This document shows positions 8,266 to 15,431 of a stretch of 22,633 nucleotides of DNA, piece after piece. How positions within the stretch are numbered: the stretch's first letter is position 1; each line of letters starts with the position of its first letter. The DNA is from a virus, in IMG/VR virus record IMGVR_UViG_3300035703_002457, positions 1-22,633 of that record. The stretch is one strand, 5' to 3'. Under the pieces are notes generated by a model. It did not search any database, was not told the origin of the DNA, and was given only the letters and a program-made list of their open reading frames with translations. Both the position numbers and the translations under genes were made by a program.

Positions 8266-9863
8266 AATATTATTGTATGAATATGCCCATCAGCTCCGGG
8301 TTGAACGATTCCATTTACAATTTGATGCGTATGATGCTGTGAAGTATTCGATCCGCCAATACTTGTTAATTGATTAACTTGAGAAATATTGGTAACTTTC
8401 TCACTTACGGTAACTGTATGTGAATGTGGTAAAAATATTCCACCCATGTTAATACTAGTAGTTAATTTACTAGGCATCATAGAACTATCAGAAAACACTT
8501 TAATTTTATAAGCAGAATCAGTTTTGCGAATTCTTTGTGCTCTGAATTTTTGAGCACCACTTATTCCATAAAATAAAACGTTTCTATTTACAGAAAGTAT
8601 TTCATAACGTGCATCTTCTAAAGTTTTATTGTAAGTATCGTAAAGAATAATTACATCACGATCTTTAATTACCGGATAAACTAAAGTCCAACCATTTGGT
8701 GTAAATGTATTTTCTAGACCAGCTTCCTGTTGTGCAATATCCTCATCTGTAGGATCTATTCTAACTAAAATTCTTCCATCGCTTCTTCTGGGATTAAAGA
8801 ATTGCTCATATCCAACAGTAAATCCTGTTCCAAAACAAGTTGGACAACGATCATCTGGCTGCTCAACTTCTGCCATAAAGCACCTGCAACGAGTCCCTGT
8901 ATGGTATCTTCTTAGCAAGACAGCTTCTCTTCCAGTTTGCTCTAGTAATAATTCCTCTCTTCTGTTATTTTCGTCACTAACAGAAACTCCCCTAACTTGT
9001 CTTCCTACTCCATCATATCCATCTGCACAGTAAATTTCTCCGCCAAAATAACTTCCAATGCATTTTCCAGTTAAATAATCTTTAGGATTAGTTCTTCTCC
9101 ATCCTACTAAATCATACTTTGGAAAATCAGATTCATTAGCTTCTGTGTTTTCTAAATTAGAATAAACAATATCTTGACTGTATTTGTAGCCATCTGCTTG
9201 AGTAGATGCAAAATCAGGATAAGCATAATTTATAGTTTCCATAAAAGATTTGGTATTCTTCTCTTCAAATCCTTTAAAAAACTTTACAAATGGATCCCAT
9301 TGCTCATATCCATCATAACCATCAACATCATGAGCACGAGCTGTGGTTTTTAAAATTCCACGAGTTAGTCCGGTAAGAGCACTATTTGGAATATCTTTAT
9401 TTGTATAGCTTAATAGTTCTATTCCAACTTGCACAATTCCATAATTAGGAAATAAATTAATATCTTCTACATACATAGAAGTATCAGCCTCTGTCATCGC
9501 CGATAATAATAAAGATTCTGGATAAATTTTTGCTACGCCTAAATCTGGAAGACCTGATAAAGAAACTACCGCAGGATCAAATTGAGTTGCCCTAACTGCA
9601 AAATGATAACTGTCACCTGGAGTGAAATCCAATAATTCAATAGATGTTTTATTATCTATGACTAAATATTTTGGACCTTCTGCAAAAACATCCTCTTTAA
9701 CACTAGAATAATAAATATTATATCCTAATTGATAATTATAAGGACTAGGATAAGCCCTAGTCCAATTTAAAATAATGGCTTGACCATCCGAACTGCAAGA
9801 TACTTTTTGCAGCCCAGTGATTGTTACTGGTAAATACGTAGGTACAGGAGGTTCACATGCCAT
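8262..9863 (-). CDS. Virion structural protein with Fn3-like domain, Cys4 zinc motif and His-rich C-terminus
   Basis: This 533-aa protein has three visible parts. Residues of about 12-105 look like a fibronectin type III fold (AIILNWTRA, YNIYYSS, TPGDSYHFAVRAT). Residues 326-343 hold CRC and CPTC, with CPTCFGTGF resembling a DnaJ-type zinc knuckle, so four cysteines probably bind one zinc. The last 60 residues contain HSHTV, HHTHQ and HIHTI, like the metal-binding HxH clusters of trimeric tail-fibre tips. DGY recurs four times. These features suggest a tail, baseplate or neck protein whose fold needs metal, though no precise homologue is recognised. ATG at 9863 has no Shine-Dalgarno, and TATGAT lies directly in front of it. 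The gene overlaps the kinase-like gene by 4 nt. Confidence 0.75.
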   Translation of the reverse strand: MACEPPVPTYLPVTITGLQKVSCSSDGQAIILNWTRAYPSPYNYQLGYNIYYSSVKEDVFAEGPKYLVIDNKTSIELLDFTPGDSYHFAVRATQFDPAVVSLSGLPDLGVAKIYPESLLLSAMTEADTSMYVEDINLFPNYGIVQVGIELLSYTNKDIPNSALTGLTRGILKTTARAHDVDGYDGYEQWDPFVKFFKGFEEKNTKSFMETINYAYPDFASTQADGYKYSQDIVYSNLENTEANESDFPKYDLVGWRRTNPKDYLTGKCIGSYFGGEIYCADGYDGVGRQVRGVSVSDENNRREELLLEQTGREAVLLRRYHTGTRCRCFMAEVEQPDDRCPTCFGTGFTVGYEQFFNPRRSDGRILVRIDPTDEDIAQQEAGLENTFTPNGWTLVYPVIKDRDVIILYDTYNKTLEDARYEILSVNRNVLFYGISGAQKFRAQRIRKTDSAYKIKVFSDSSMMPSKLTTSINMGGIFLPHSHTVTVSEKVTNISQVNQLTSIGGSNTSQHHTHQIVNGIVQPGADGHIHTIIL

Positions 9864-9893
9864 ATCATATATATACGAAATTAATCTTATGTT

Positions 9894-10694
9894 CTACCAA
9901 GGTCTATTTTTTTTAATTTCTTCAAGATGTTTCATTAAAGCATCAATCCTTGCTCTGCTTTCTGGATCTATTGGTAGTGGCTTTTTTAATTTTCCATAGG
10001 ATTTAGCTCTCATCCGAGCATCTTCCTCTCTATATGCCCTGAGTCTTTCTAGAGCTTCAGGGTCTCCTTGTTCTATTAATTGTAATTCTTTTAATATGTT
10101 CCCAAAGCCTTCTGCATATGACATGGGATAGTTTGAAGGCTCTTGTTCTATTGATTTTGGCTTTTCGGAAGGAAATAAGCTTAATTGTTTTGCTGCAATT
10201 TTATAAATATTTAATCTATCCTTAACAGAGGAGGTAGATAAAAGTGCATCTTTCTTATCTTCTTTTTCTTCTTCGGGAACATCATGATGTTCCAAAACTT
10301 TATCTATATATTTTTTAGCTGCTTTTGGACCATCTTCCTCTGTAATAAATTTTGTTTGATTTTTAAATCCTTCTTGCTCATAAGGATTATCTAAATAAGT
10401 TTTTGCTGTAGAACCTTGAGTTGGACCATCTGCAAAACATTGCTGCAATACATGTGTAATCTCGTGTACCATGTAATGATCAATTTCTTCCGGATGCTTT
10501 CTTAGCTTTTCATTAAAATAAATAATTCCATGTTGAGTGCGAGCAGAAACTTCCAATGGGGCAAAACACATTGGCATATGATCAATTAAATCTAAAGATT
10601 TTTTTTCTTTTTTAAAAATTTCTTTAATTGTATCGCTTGATTTAATTTTTTCTTTAATTTTATCAATTATTTTAAGATCTTCTTTTACACTCAT
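9894..10694 (-). CDS. HExxH zinc metallopeptidase
   Basis: This 266-aa protein carries the zincin motif VHEITH (His77, Glu78, His81), a zinc-binding and catalytic site. It is followed by NPYEQEGF (103-110), whose Glu106 or Glu108 is a plausible third ligand. That arrangement is familiar from phage and bacterial HELTH-type peptidases. The N-terminus (1-35) and the region after 130 are charged and probably helical, and the C-terminus is strongly basic and acidic without a signal peptide. It could process virion proteins, be packaged and injected, or act on host protein, and the sequence does not decide. The start overlaps the stop of the GIY-YIG gene (ATGA). A weak AGG Shine-Dalgarno lies seven bases upstream, inside that gene. 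Confidence 0.75.
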   Translation of the reverse strand: MSVKEDLKIIDKIKEKIKSSDTIKEIFKKEKKSLDLIDHMPMCFAPLEVSARTQHGIIYFNEKLRKHPEEIDHYMVHEITHVLQQCFADGPTQGSTAKTYLDNPYEQEGFKNQTKFITEEDGPKAAKKYIDKVLEHHDVPEEEKEDKKDALLSTSSVKDRLNIYKIAAKQLSLFPSEKPKSIEQEPSNYPMSYAEGFGNILKELQLIEQGDPEALERLRAYREEDARMRAKSYGKLKKPLPIDPESRARIDALMKHLEEIKKNRPW

Positions 10695-11677
10695 GTTTTG
10701 CCTGAAATTATATTTTTAATATCTTTAGTTGTCTTGTTATTATCTTTAAGTATCCCATCAAATATGTATTTTGATAAATTAAGCTTATCGCAAAGTTCTT
10801 TTATAGTTTTAACAGAAGGTGCTTCTTGCAAAATAGATTCTATATTTGCTTTGGAATTTTTAACTTTAAATTCCAGTTTAACTCTTTTCTTTAAATAAGA
10901 AATGTGAGAAGTGGTGCATTTTAATATTCTTGCTAGATCTGCTCCGGAATAACATTGCTTGGCAAGCTCTTGAACTTCTTCATAGTCGTATTTACTAAAA
11001 TGCATGTCCTTTCTTGTTTTAATAGATGCCTCAATGCCTTTCTGTCTTTGTTCGGCGGTCATTAATTTAAAGTTAGAAATAAAATTATCAGAGGAAGCCA
11101 TTTTTTTAGAATGTTCTGATATAATTTTTTTAATTTCTTCTGAATGTTTTTTTCCATGAAATGGATTAGGATTATTTTCGTAATGTTTTTTAATTTTTTC
11201 TGACATCTTTAGCTTAGATTCTTCAGTGTGCTGCTTGCCTTTAAATGGATTTGGATTGTTTTGATAGTATTCTTTCATTTTTGCAGATTGCAAAGCTAAT
11301 CGTTCAGGTGTAAGGCTTTCTTTTGTTATTTTAGATAATTTTTCTCTTACTTCGGGCGTGAGATTATTTATCTTGCCGCCTGAAGTACTATTGTATCCGT
11401 ATAACCTATTGTTTGATTGGTAGATTTCTATCCATTTAATTTCACAAGCTTCTGCGTCTTCTACGCTAAAGCATTCTACCACTTCTAAAACTATGTGATG
11501 CCAATCTTCTTTTCCGTATTTTTGGATTGCTCGGTGAAAGTAACAAGAGTTTTTTGGATTGTTTTTACCGGATTCTATTACATGACGATTCCAGCGCCTT
11601 GTAATGTTTGTTTTAGTGATTCCAATATAGACTTTTCCAGTGGTTTTATTAATATGCGCGTAAACTTCATATCGCAT
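10691..11677 (-). CDS. GIY-YIG homing endonuclease with NUMOD3 repeats
   Basis: This 328-aa protein begins MRYEVYAHINKTTGKVYIGI. The YEVYAHI and VYIGITK strands are the GIY-YIG pair, followed by the catalytic-type Arg in RRWNRH and a Glu in DAEACEIKWIE. GYNSTSGG ends the nuclease domain. Two NUMOD3-like DNA-binding motifs follow (NPNPFKGKQHTEESKLKMSE and NPNPFHGKKHSEEIKK), then a helix-turn-helix-like segment (YSGADLARILKCTTSHISYL). The layout matches free-standing phage homing nucleases, which cut near their own insertion site and spread by repair. An upstream TTG would add 14 residues but overlaps the previous gene. ATG at 11677 with a strong GAAGGGG site is preferred. It lies 14 nt after the 301-aa structural gene and overlaps the metallopeptidase gene by 4 nt. 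Confidence 0.88.
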   Translation of the reverse strand: MRYEVYAHINKTTGKVYIGITKTNITRRWNRHVIESGKNNPKNSCYFHRAIQKYGKEDWHHIVLEVVECFSVEDAEACEIKWIEIYQSNNRLYGYNSTSGGKINNLTPEVREKLSKITKESLTPERLALQSAKMKEYYQNNPNPFKGKQHTEESKLKMSEKIKKHYENNPNPFHGKKHSEEIKKIISEHSKKMASSDNFISNFKLMTAEQRQKGIEASIKTRKDMHFSKYDYEEVQELAKQCYSGADLARILKCTTSHISYLKKRVKLEFKVKNSKANIESILQEAPSVKTIKELCDKLNLSKYIFDGILKDNNKTTKDIKNIISGKT

Positions 11678-11683
11678 GTCTTT

Positions 11684-11690
11684 CCCCTTC
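11684..11690 (-). promoter_or_regulatory. Shine-Dalgarno GAAGGGG deciding the GIY-YIG start
   Basis: GAAGGGG reads leftward with a 6-nt spacer to ATG at 11677. It is the strongest ribosome-binding site in the window and lies in the 14-nt gap after the 301-aa gene. It rules against the upstream TTG at 11719. Confidence 0.75.
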
Positions 11691-11691
11691 T

Positions 11692-12597
11692 TTAGTAGAT
11701 CTGTCTTGCTCTTAACCAACGCAAACGAGCGAATTGAGGAGCCCTCATTACGCTTCCTGTTAATGAACCGATTGCCTGCGGAGCGGGTTTCATCGTCGCC
11801 TTAGCCATCTTACACTTATCCATATAATTCGTCAGTTCCGTACTCCACTGCGTATTCAATAGTTCGCTAATCGTGGGAGGCGTTAAGCTCACTCCATTAT
11901 CGCTTAAACTATATTCTCTTCCACGTTCAATTAGAGCCTGGCTAGACAAGGCTAACAATGTCGCTCCTTGGACTAAAATATCATAAAATATAGTGATAAT
12001 TTCAGTATGATGAAATTCAAACATTGTAAAATGCGGAATTTGATTAAACATGCTTAAAGATTGAGCTAAAAATGTTACTAATTGATCCGTACTATAAATG
12101 TCACAGTCTACATAAATAGGATTATTAAACTGATCTACACCTGCAGATTTACCACTAGATTTTAATCTTGCTTTTAATCCTTTTAATAATTTATTAATAT
12201 TTAAGATTGCAGTTTGAGAATAATTAAATGGAACATCATCCCCTAATGCCCAATAACCATCACTGTTTGTTAATGGAGTTTGAGTGTAGAAAACATTAAA
12301 ATTAAATTCTTTAACAACAATTTCTCCGGATGGAATCTGACCTCTCCATAGATCTACCCAAACTCCTTGGCTGACTTGCAAGGCAGTGGTATAATCAAAT
12401 CCATATAAGCCGGTATTTACACGATACACGCCCATGCTAGTAGGACCGATTACTACGTTTCCACTGGGCTGAATAATTGTAATTTGAGGAGCTGTTGGTA
12501 AATCTACAGGATTTCCTGATAAATCATAAAATTGAGCACGGAGACTTACCCCTTCGGTAGGATGAATTATTTGAGAACGGGGTTTTAAAGTAGCCAT
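11692..12597 (-). CDS. Virion structural protein, N-terminal Ig-like segment
   Basis: This 301-aa protein is not recognised by name. Residues 1-105 read like a beta-sandwich: SLRAQFYDLSGNPVDLP, a GVYRVNTGLYGF turn, then WRGQIPSGEIVVKEFNFNVF. Residues of about 130-300 are more helical, with TDQLVTFLAQSLSMFNQIPH and repeated hydrophobic helices. There is no signal peptide or catalytic motif. Its place in a run of virion genes and a DGYWALGDD motif shared in style with its neighbours suggest a head-tail connection or tail accessory role, which is inference. ATG at 12597 lacks a Shine-Dalgarno. The upstream gap of 30 nt is nearly pure AT. The GIY-YIG gene was probably inserted just downstream. 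Confidence 0.65.
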   Translation of the reverse strand: MATLKPRSQIIHPTEGVSLRAQFYDLSGNPVDLPTAPQITIIQPSGNVVIGPTSMGVYRVNTGLYGFDYTTALQVSQGVWVDLWRGQIPSGEIVVKEFNFNVFYTQTPLTNSDGYWALGDDVPFNYSQTAILNINKLLKGLKARLKSSGKSAGVDQFNNPIYVDCDIYSTDQLVTFLAQSLSMFNQIPHFTMFEFHHTEIITIFYDILVQGATLLALSSQALIERGREYSLSDNGVSLTPPTISELLNTQWSTELTNYMDKCKMAKATMKPAPQAIGSLTGSVMRAPQFARLRWLRARQIY

Positions 12598-12627
12598 ATT
12601 AATATGCTAAAATATTAATATTACAAA

Positions 12628-13023
12628 CTACTTTTTATCTTTTCTCTCGTGTGGATTCCAGAGCATCTGCTCTTCTTCAATTAATTGCTTGATGAATTCA
12701 TCATCTGAAATATTTACATCTTCTCCAAAAACTTCACTATATATTGATGAATTTTTATTCAAAATTCCAATGGGATTATCTGTTAATCCAGGAAATTTTG
12801 ATACCATAATGTTAGCTATATATGGAGCAGGTGCTTCTTCTACTTTTACTAATTTATCTTTTTTTCTAAAAATAGATCCATTAGTATAAGACTTTTCTAT
12901 TTGATCTAAAGTAATTCCAATTTTATTATTTAATAAGTTAACAGTTTTACCGGGAGGAATATTAATTCTTAAATCCCCGATAGAAACTGCTACTTTAGAT
13001 CGATTATGAATTAAAAATTTCAT
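12628..13023 (-). CDS. Hypothetical phage structural-type protein
   Basis: This 131-aa protein has a compact beta-rich N-terminus (VAVSIGDLRINIPPGKTVNL) followed by TLDQIEKSYTNGSIFRKKDK. Similar short proteins with an IppG-then-S-x-SGS pattern occur among virion genes of other tailed phages, as I recall, but no function is established. The C-terminal third is acidic (DVNISDDEFIKQLIEEEQML) and ends in a basic tail (NPHERKDKK), suggesting a binding extension. The start overlaps the cold-shock gene stop by 4 nt (ATGA). There is no Shine-Dalgarno of its own, so coupled translation is likely. Confidence 0.6.
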   Translation of the reverse strand: MKFLIHNRSKVAVSIGDLRINIPPGKTVNLLNNKIGITLDQIEKSYTNGSIFRKKDKLVKVEEAPAPYIANIMVSKFPGLTDNPIGILNKNSSIYSEVFGEDVNISDDEFIKQLIEEEQMLWNPHERKDKK

Positions 13024-13253
13024 TTAATAACGGTAACTTCAACAGCTTTTGGATTTCCGCTGTGATTTTTACCAACTTTGAAAGTTACTTCTTGATCTTT
13101 AGCTAATGTTTTAAATCCTTCACAGACAACATCTGAGAAGTGAACGAACATATCTTTTTGCTTTACTCCGTTATCTGACCATTCAATGAAGCCGTAGCCA
13201 TTCTTAGGGTTGAACCAGATAACTTTTCCATTAAATTGTTTTTCCATATTCAT
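13020..13253 (-). CDS. csp: Cold-shock-domain protein (CspA family)
   Basis: This protein of 75-77 aa is a single cold-shock domain, the usual length. RNP1-like NGYGFI follows GKVIWFNPK, and RNP2-like MFVHFSDV lies about 18 residues later, both within a five-strand OB fold. Such proteins bind single-stranded RNA or DNA and melt secondary structure, acting as RNA chaperones or antiterminators in the cytoplasm. Two ATGs are available. The first (13253) is only 2 nt from the CAGGA site, while the second (13247) has an 8-nt spacer and gives MEKQFNGKVIWF, so the second is probably used. A candidate promoter (13279-13308) and a long upstream hairpin give it a separate transcript, and it overlaps the next gene by ATGA. 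Single-domain Csp genes are often acquired from hosts. Confidence 0.9.
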   Translation of the reverse strand: MNMEKQFNGKVIWFNPKNGYGFIEWSDNGVKQKDMFVHFSDVVCEGFKTLAKDQEVTFKVGKNHSGNPKAVEVTVIK

Positions 13254-13278
13254 ATTCCTGTTCTTAATGAAATATGTA

Positions 13279-13308
13279 ATTATAGCCAGATTTTATTTCA
13301 TTAGTGAA
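13279..13308 (-). promoter_or_regulatory. Candidate sigma70-type promoter for the cold-shock gene
   Basis: Reading leftward, TTCACT (13308-13303, 4 of 6 to TTGACA) and a perfect TATAAT (13284-13279) are separated by 18 nt. The predicted start is about 20 nt before the gene. The -35 lies in one arm of the hairpin at 13296-13327. Confidence 0.45.
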
Positions 13309-13327
13309 ATATTTTTCACTAATGAAA
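13296..13327 (-). terminator. 14-bp perfect hairpin after the 94-aa gene
   Basis: TTTCATTAGTGAAA (13296-13309) and TTTCACTAATGAAA (13314-13327) pair perfectly around a TATT loop, starting four bases past the stop of the 94-aa gene on the minus strand. The stem is long but AT-rich, and no clear T-tract follows on the minus strand. It could be an operator or an mRNA-processing hairpin instead. It separates the desulfurase-HNH-94-aa cassette from the cold-shock gene. Confidence 0.5.
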
Positions 13328-13330
13328 AAA

Positions 13331-13615
13331 TCAGCCGGAAATTCTATATTTTGCTGGATCAAAATTTTCTGCTTGAGGTATAATAATTTGACCATTAACA
13401 ATGAGTGCGCCTCTCATACCCATTAGTGTGTGTAATTCGCTAACTCCTGCAAGACCTATCTGATATCGCTCTGTAGGGTCTACGCAATTCTTTAATAAAG
13501 AATCATATTTTTTAAATATAGTCTCTACTTCAGGAACACACCCTAATAATTTAGCCATTTTAATGACTCTTGTTCGCATTTCTCTTTCTGGGACTGGTTT
13601 GCTTGTATCTTTCAT
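13331..13615 (-). CDS. Hypothetical protein coupled to HNH nuclease gene
   Basis: This 94-aa protein is not recognised. It begins with a basic, probably helical segment (EREMRTRVIKMAKLLG) and has a helical middle (VETIFKKYDSLLKN, TERYQIGLAGVSELHTL). It ends in a short beta-like part (GALIVNGQIIIPQ). No catalytic motif is visible. ATG overlaps the HNH stop (ATGA) and has an AAGGA site 5 nt upstream, so it is co-translated with the HNH gene. The gene is followed at once by a 14-bp hairpin, making it the last of a three-gene cassette. Linkage to HNH suggests a partner or DNA-processing role, which is inference only. Confidence 0.6.
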   Translation of the reverse strand: MKDTSKPVPEREMRTRVIKMAKLLGCVPEVETIFKKYDSLLKNCVDPTERYQIGLAGVSELHTLMGMRGALIVNGQIIIPQAENFDPAKYRISG

Positions 13616-13935
13616 TTTTTCCTTATTTTAAGCCCTTTTGGCTTTGGTTGATAGTAGGGTTTTGTTATTCCTGGAACGTTAGAAGCTCCATTTAATTCGT
13701 AAACTAAAATTCTTCCATTATTATGCGTCGATGGATAAGGTCCAATAATTTTCAGCTTGCCTGCATGAACTAAGTTGTGATGTACAGCGCAAATTACACA
13801 AAGATTCCAAATGCTGTTGTCAGTTCTTAAATCATTTTGCTCTATTATATGATGGTAATGCAAAGCTGCAGAATCAGTTATATTACATTCTGATATTTCA
13901 CATTTTATTTTAGGTAATCCTTTGACATGTTTCAA
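13612..13935 (-). CDS. HNH endonuclease, TTG start
   Basis: This 107-aa protein has a compact HNH fold. CEISEC (residues 12-17) is the first zinc-knuckle pair. LHYHHIIE supplies the first catalytic histidine, NSIWNLCVIC the central Asn and the second cysteine pair, and HHNLVH the last histidine. HNH proteins of this size nick or cut DNA and serve in phages as packaging cofactors, homing nucleases or defence effectors. The start is TTG at 13935, supported by AAGGA four bases upstream and by a TTGA overlap with the desulfurase stop. The nearby ATG is out of frame. The C-terminal tail is basic (KPKGLKIRKK). No terminase genes adjoin it here. Confidence 0.85.
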   Translation of the reverse strand: MKHVKGLPKIKCEISECNITDSAALHYHHIIEQNDLRTDNSIWNLCVICAVHHNLVHAGKLKIIGPYPSTHNNGRILVYELNGASNVPGITKPYYQPKPKGLKIRKK

Positions 13936-15032
13936 GCTTTCCTTAAAACATCAACAACTTTCTTAGCTTCTTTTTTGCCATATTCTCCCCACTGAGAAAT
14001 TCTCATAAAATCATGAGGAGAAAAACCGCGATATTCTAATGGGTATACAAAGTTTTTAAGAGATTTGCTAACACCTGTAGCATGTGATCCGCAAGCAGAC
14101 CCTAGTCCACAATAAATATTATTATTATTTAATTTTAATAAATTAGTAATTGCATCTTTCTTATGAACAAAAGTAGTATTAGGAGAACGACAAGTATCCT
14201 CTGCTACCACGTAATAACCTAAATTTTTAAGCTCAGGTTCAATAGTAGATTGAAATTCTTGACAACGCTGGAAACGCTCTTTAAATGAAGCTAGTGCTTT
14301 TTCTAAAGCGAAGGCACTAGCCGCAACCATACAAGCATCTGGAGTGCCCGTTCGATCAGTGTAATAACGTGAGCCAGTCCCAAAAGGAATCCACCAGCTA
14401 GGATCTTTAAGATATAGAAAACCAACCCCATTCATACCTCCAAATTTATGGCAGGCGAAAGCACCTATATCTATGTCTAATTCTGTAACGTTTACGTGAA
14501 CTTTTCCTAAAGATTGACTTAAATCACAAAAAATTCTATCGCTTTTGTATTTATTTACATTAAAGACAGTTCCAAATTCGTTTTGCATGTGCATTAAAAT
14601 AGCACTGCCTTTTAATGGCAATCCCATGCTGTTAAATAATTTACCATTATTATTTTCAAAATAATCAAAATTATTTTTAGTTCTTAACAAATTTTTATAT
14701 TTATCTACTACATCTGAAACTGCGGTATGCTCATAAGGTCCTACCCGAACATAATCTTTCTCAGGAGTCTGCTTAAAAAGCATTTCTAAGCCCCATTCGC
14801 AAGCATGAGTGCAGCCATAAGTAAAAATAATCTGACTAGAAGATGTAGCACCAATTAACTGTGCAATCTTTCCTCTGGCTTCTTCAATTAAATTAGCGGC
14901 ACGTCTTCCAGGAGTAGTTAGGGAACTTGGATGACCATGACCTGAGACGGAGCTATTTAATTCTGTAAAATATTTTAATGTTTCTTTGCTGACCGGAATA
15001 TGTGCATTTGCATCTAAATATAGTTCTTTCAT
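13932..15032 (-). CDS. Cysteine desulfurase (NifS/IscS-like, class V aminotransferase)
   Basis: This 366-aa protein is close to full length for the family. It converts cysteine to alanine and carries the sulfur as a persulfide, using PLP. Expected residues are present: LDANA near the N-terminus, His102 in EHTAVSD, Asn151 in NEFGTV, Asp170 and Gln173 in CDLSQS, the Schiff-base Lys196 in CHKFGGMNGVGF, and Cys314 in the GSACGSHATG loop. The enzyme therefore looks intact. It sits among virion genes with no IscU, tRNA-thiolation or Dnd genes in the window, and is translationally coupled to an HNH nuclease. Sulfur may feed tRNA or DNA modification or Fe-S assembly. ATG at 15032 has no Shine-Dalgarno, and the 13-mer at 15039-15051 lies directly upstream. 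Confidence 0.88.
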   Translation of the reverse strand: MKELYLDANAHIPVSKETLKYFTELNSSVSGHGHPSSLTTPGRRAANLIEEARGKIAQLIGATSSSQIIFTYGCTHACEWGLEMLFKQTPEKDYVRVGPYEHTAVSDVVDKYKNLLRTKNNFDYFENNNGKLFNSMGLPLKGSAILMHMQNEFGTVFNVNKYKSDRIFCDLSQSLGKVHVNVTELDIDIGAFACHKFGGMNGVGFLYLKDPSWWIPFGTGSRYYTDRTGTPDACMVAASAFALEKALASFKERFQRCQEFQSTIEPELKNLGYYVVAEDTCRSPNTTFVHKKDAITNLLKLNNNNIYCGLGSACGSHATGVSKSLKNFVYPLEYRGFSPHDFMRISQWGEYGKKEAKKVVDVLRKA

Positions 15033-15038
15033 GAGAAA

Positions 15039-15051
15039 TAACTATATCAAT
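15039..15051 (-). promoter_or_regulatory. Repeated 13-mer ATTGATATAGTTA upstream of the desulfurase
   Basis: Reading leftward, ATTGATATAGTTA ends six bases before the ATG. The identical 13-mer precedes the 210-aa gene at 18519-18531. TATAGT inside it matches a -10 box at 5 of 6 positions. At this distance the transcript would start at or next to the ATG, giving a leaderless message. An alternative is a translation signal or chance. Confidence 0.35.
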
Positions 15052-15060
15052 TTATCTAAA

Positions 15061-15429
15061 TTAGATCTGCCATTTTGCAGCAATTGTAATATCTGTTAAT
15101 GGAGATACTCCGCATCTTGAGCCTGCATATTGAGCCCCGGTTGCATCTGGAGAACCAGTGACAACCCATGTAACATAAGTTAATGTTGGACAATCTGGAT
15201 CAATAGCACGCATGGCGTAATAGGTTGTTATTCCGCCGCCGCCACCCGTGCCACCAGGATCGTCGGATTCGTGTTGAATCTGATCTTTAGCAGAGCCTGC
15301 CTCAGAATCATCTAAGTCACTTTCGAAATTAATAATGCCAAATACTGCATTGCCAGATTCAGAATCATCTAAATCATTTTCAACCGTAATGGCATTAAAT
15401 CCTTGCCCAGGATAATCAGTAGATGGCAT
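15061..15429 (-). CDS. Small virion-type protein with internal repeat and Gly linker
   Basis: This 122-aa protein starts MPSTDYPGQGFNAI. Two acidic repeats follow: VENDLDDSESGNA and FESDLDDSEAGSA, mirrored at DNA level near 15301-15325 and 15358-15382. Then come QHESDDPGGTGGGGG, a flexible glycine linker, and a C-terminal beta-like domain with two cysteines (DPDCPTL and SRCGVSP). The layout of repeat stalk, linker and small head suggests a surface decoration or fibre-tip protein. That is inference. An upstream TTG at 15462 would overlap the previous gene. ATG at 15429 lies 2 nt after that gene's stop and has AAGG eight bases upstream, so it is preferred. Confidence 0.65.
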   Translation of the reverse strand: MPSTDYPGQGFNAITVENDLDDSESGNAVFGIINFESDLDDSEAGSAKDQIQHESDDPGGTGGGGGITTYYAMRAIDPDCPTLTYVTWVVTGSPDATGAQYAGSRCGVSPLTDITIAAKWQI

Positions 15430-15431
15430 AA

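Noticed and set aside
11678-11719. TTG start adding 14 residues to the GIY-YIG protein
   Set aside because: It overlaps the preceding gene and has no Shine-Dalgarno, while ATG at 11677 has GAAGGGG.
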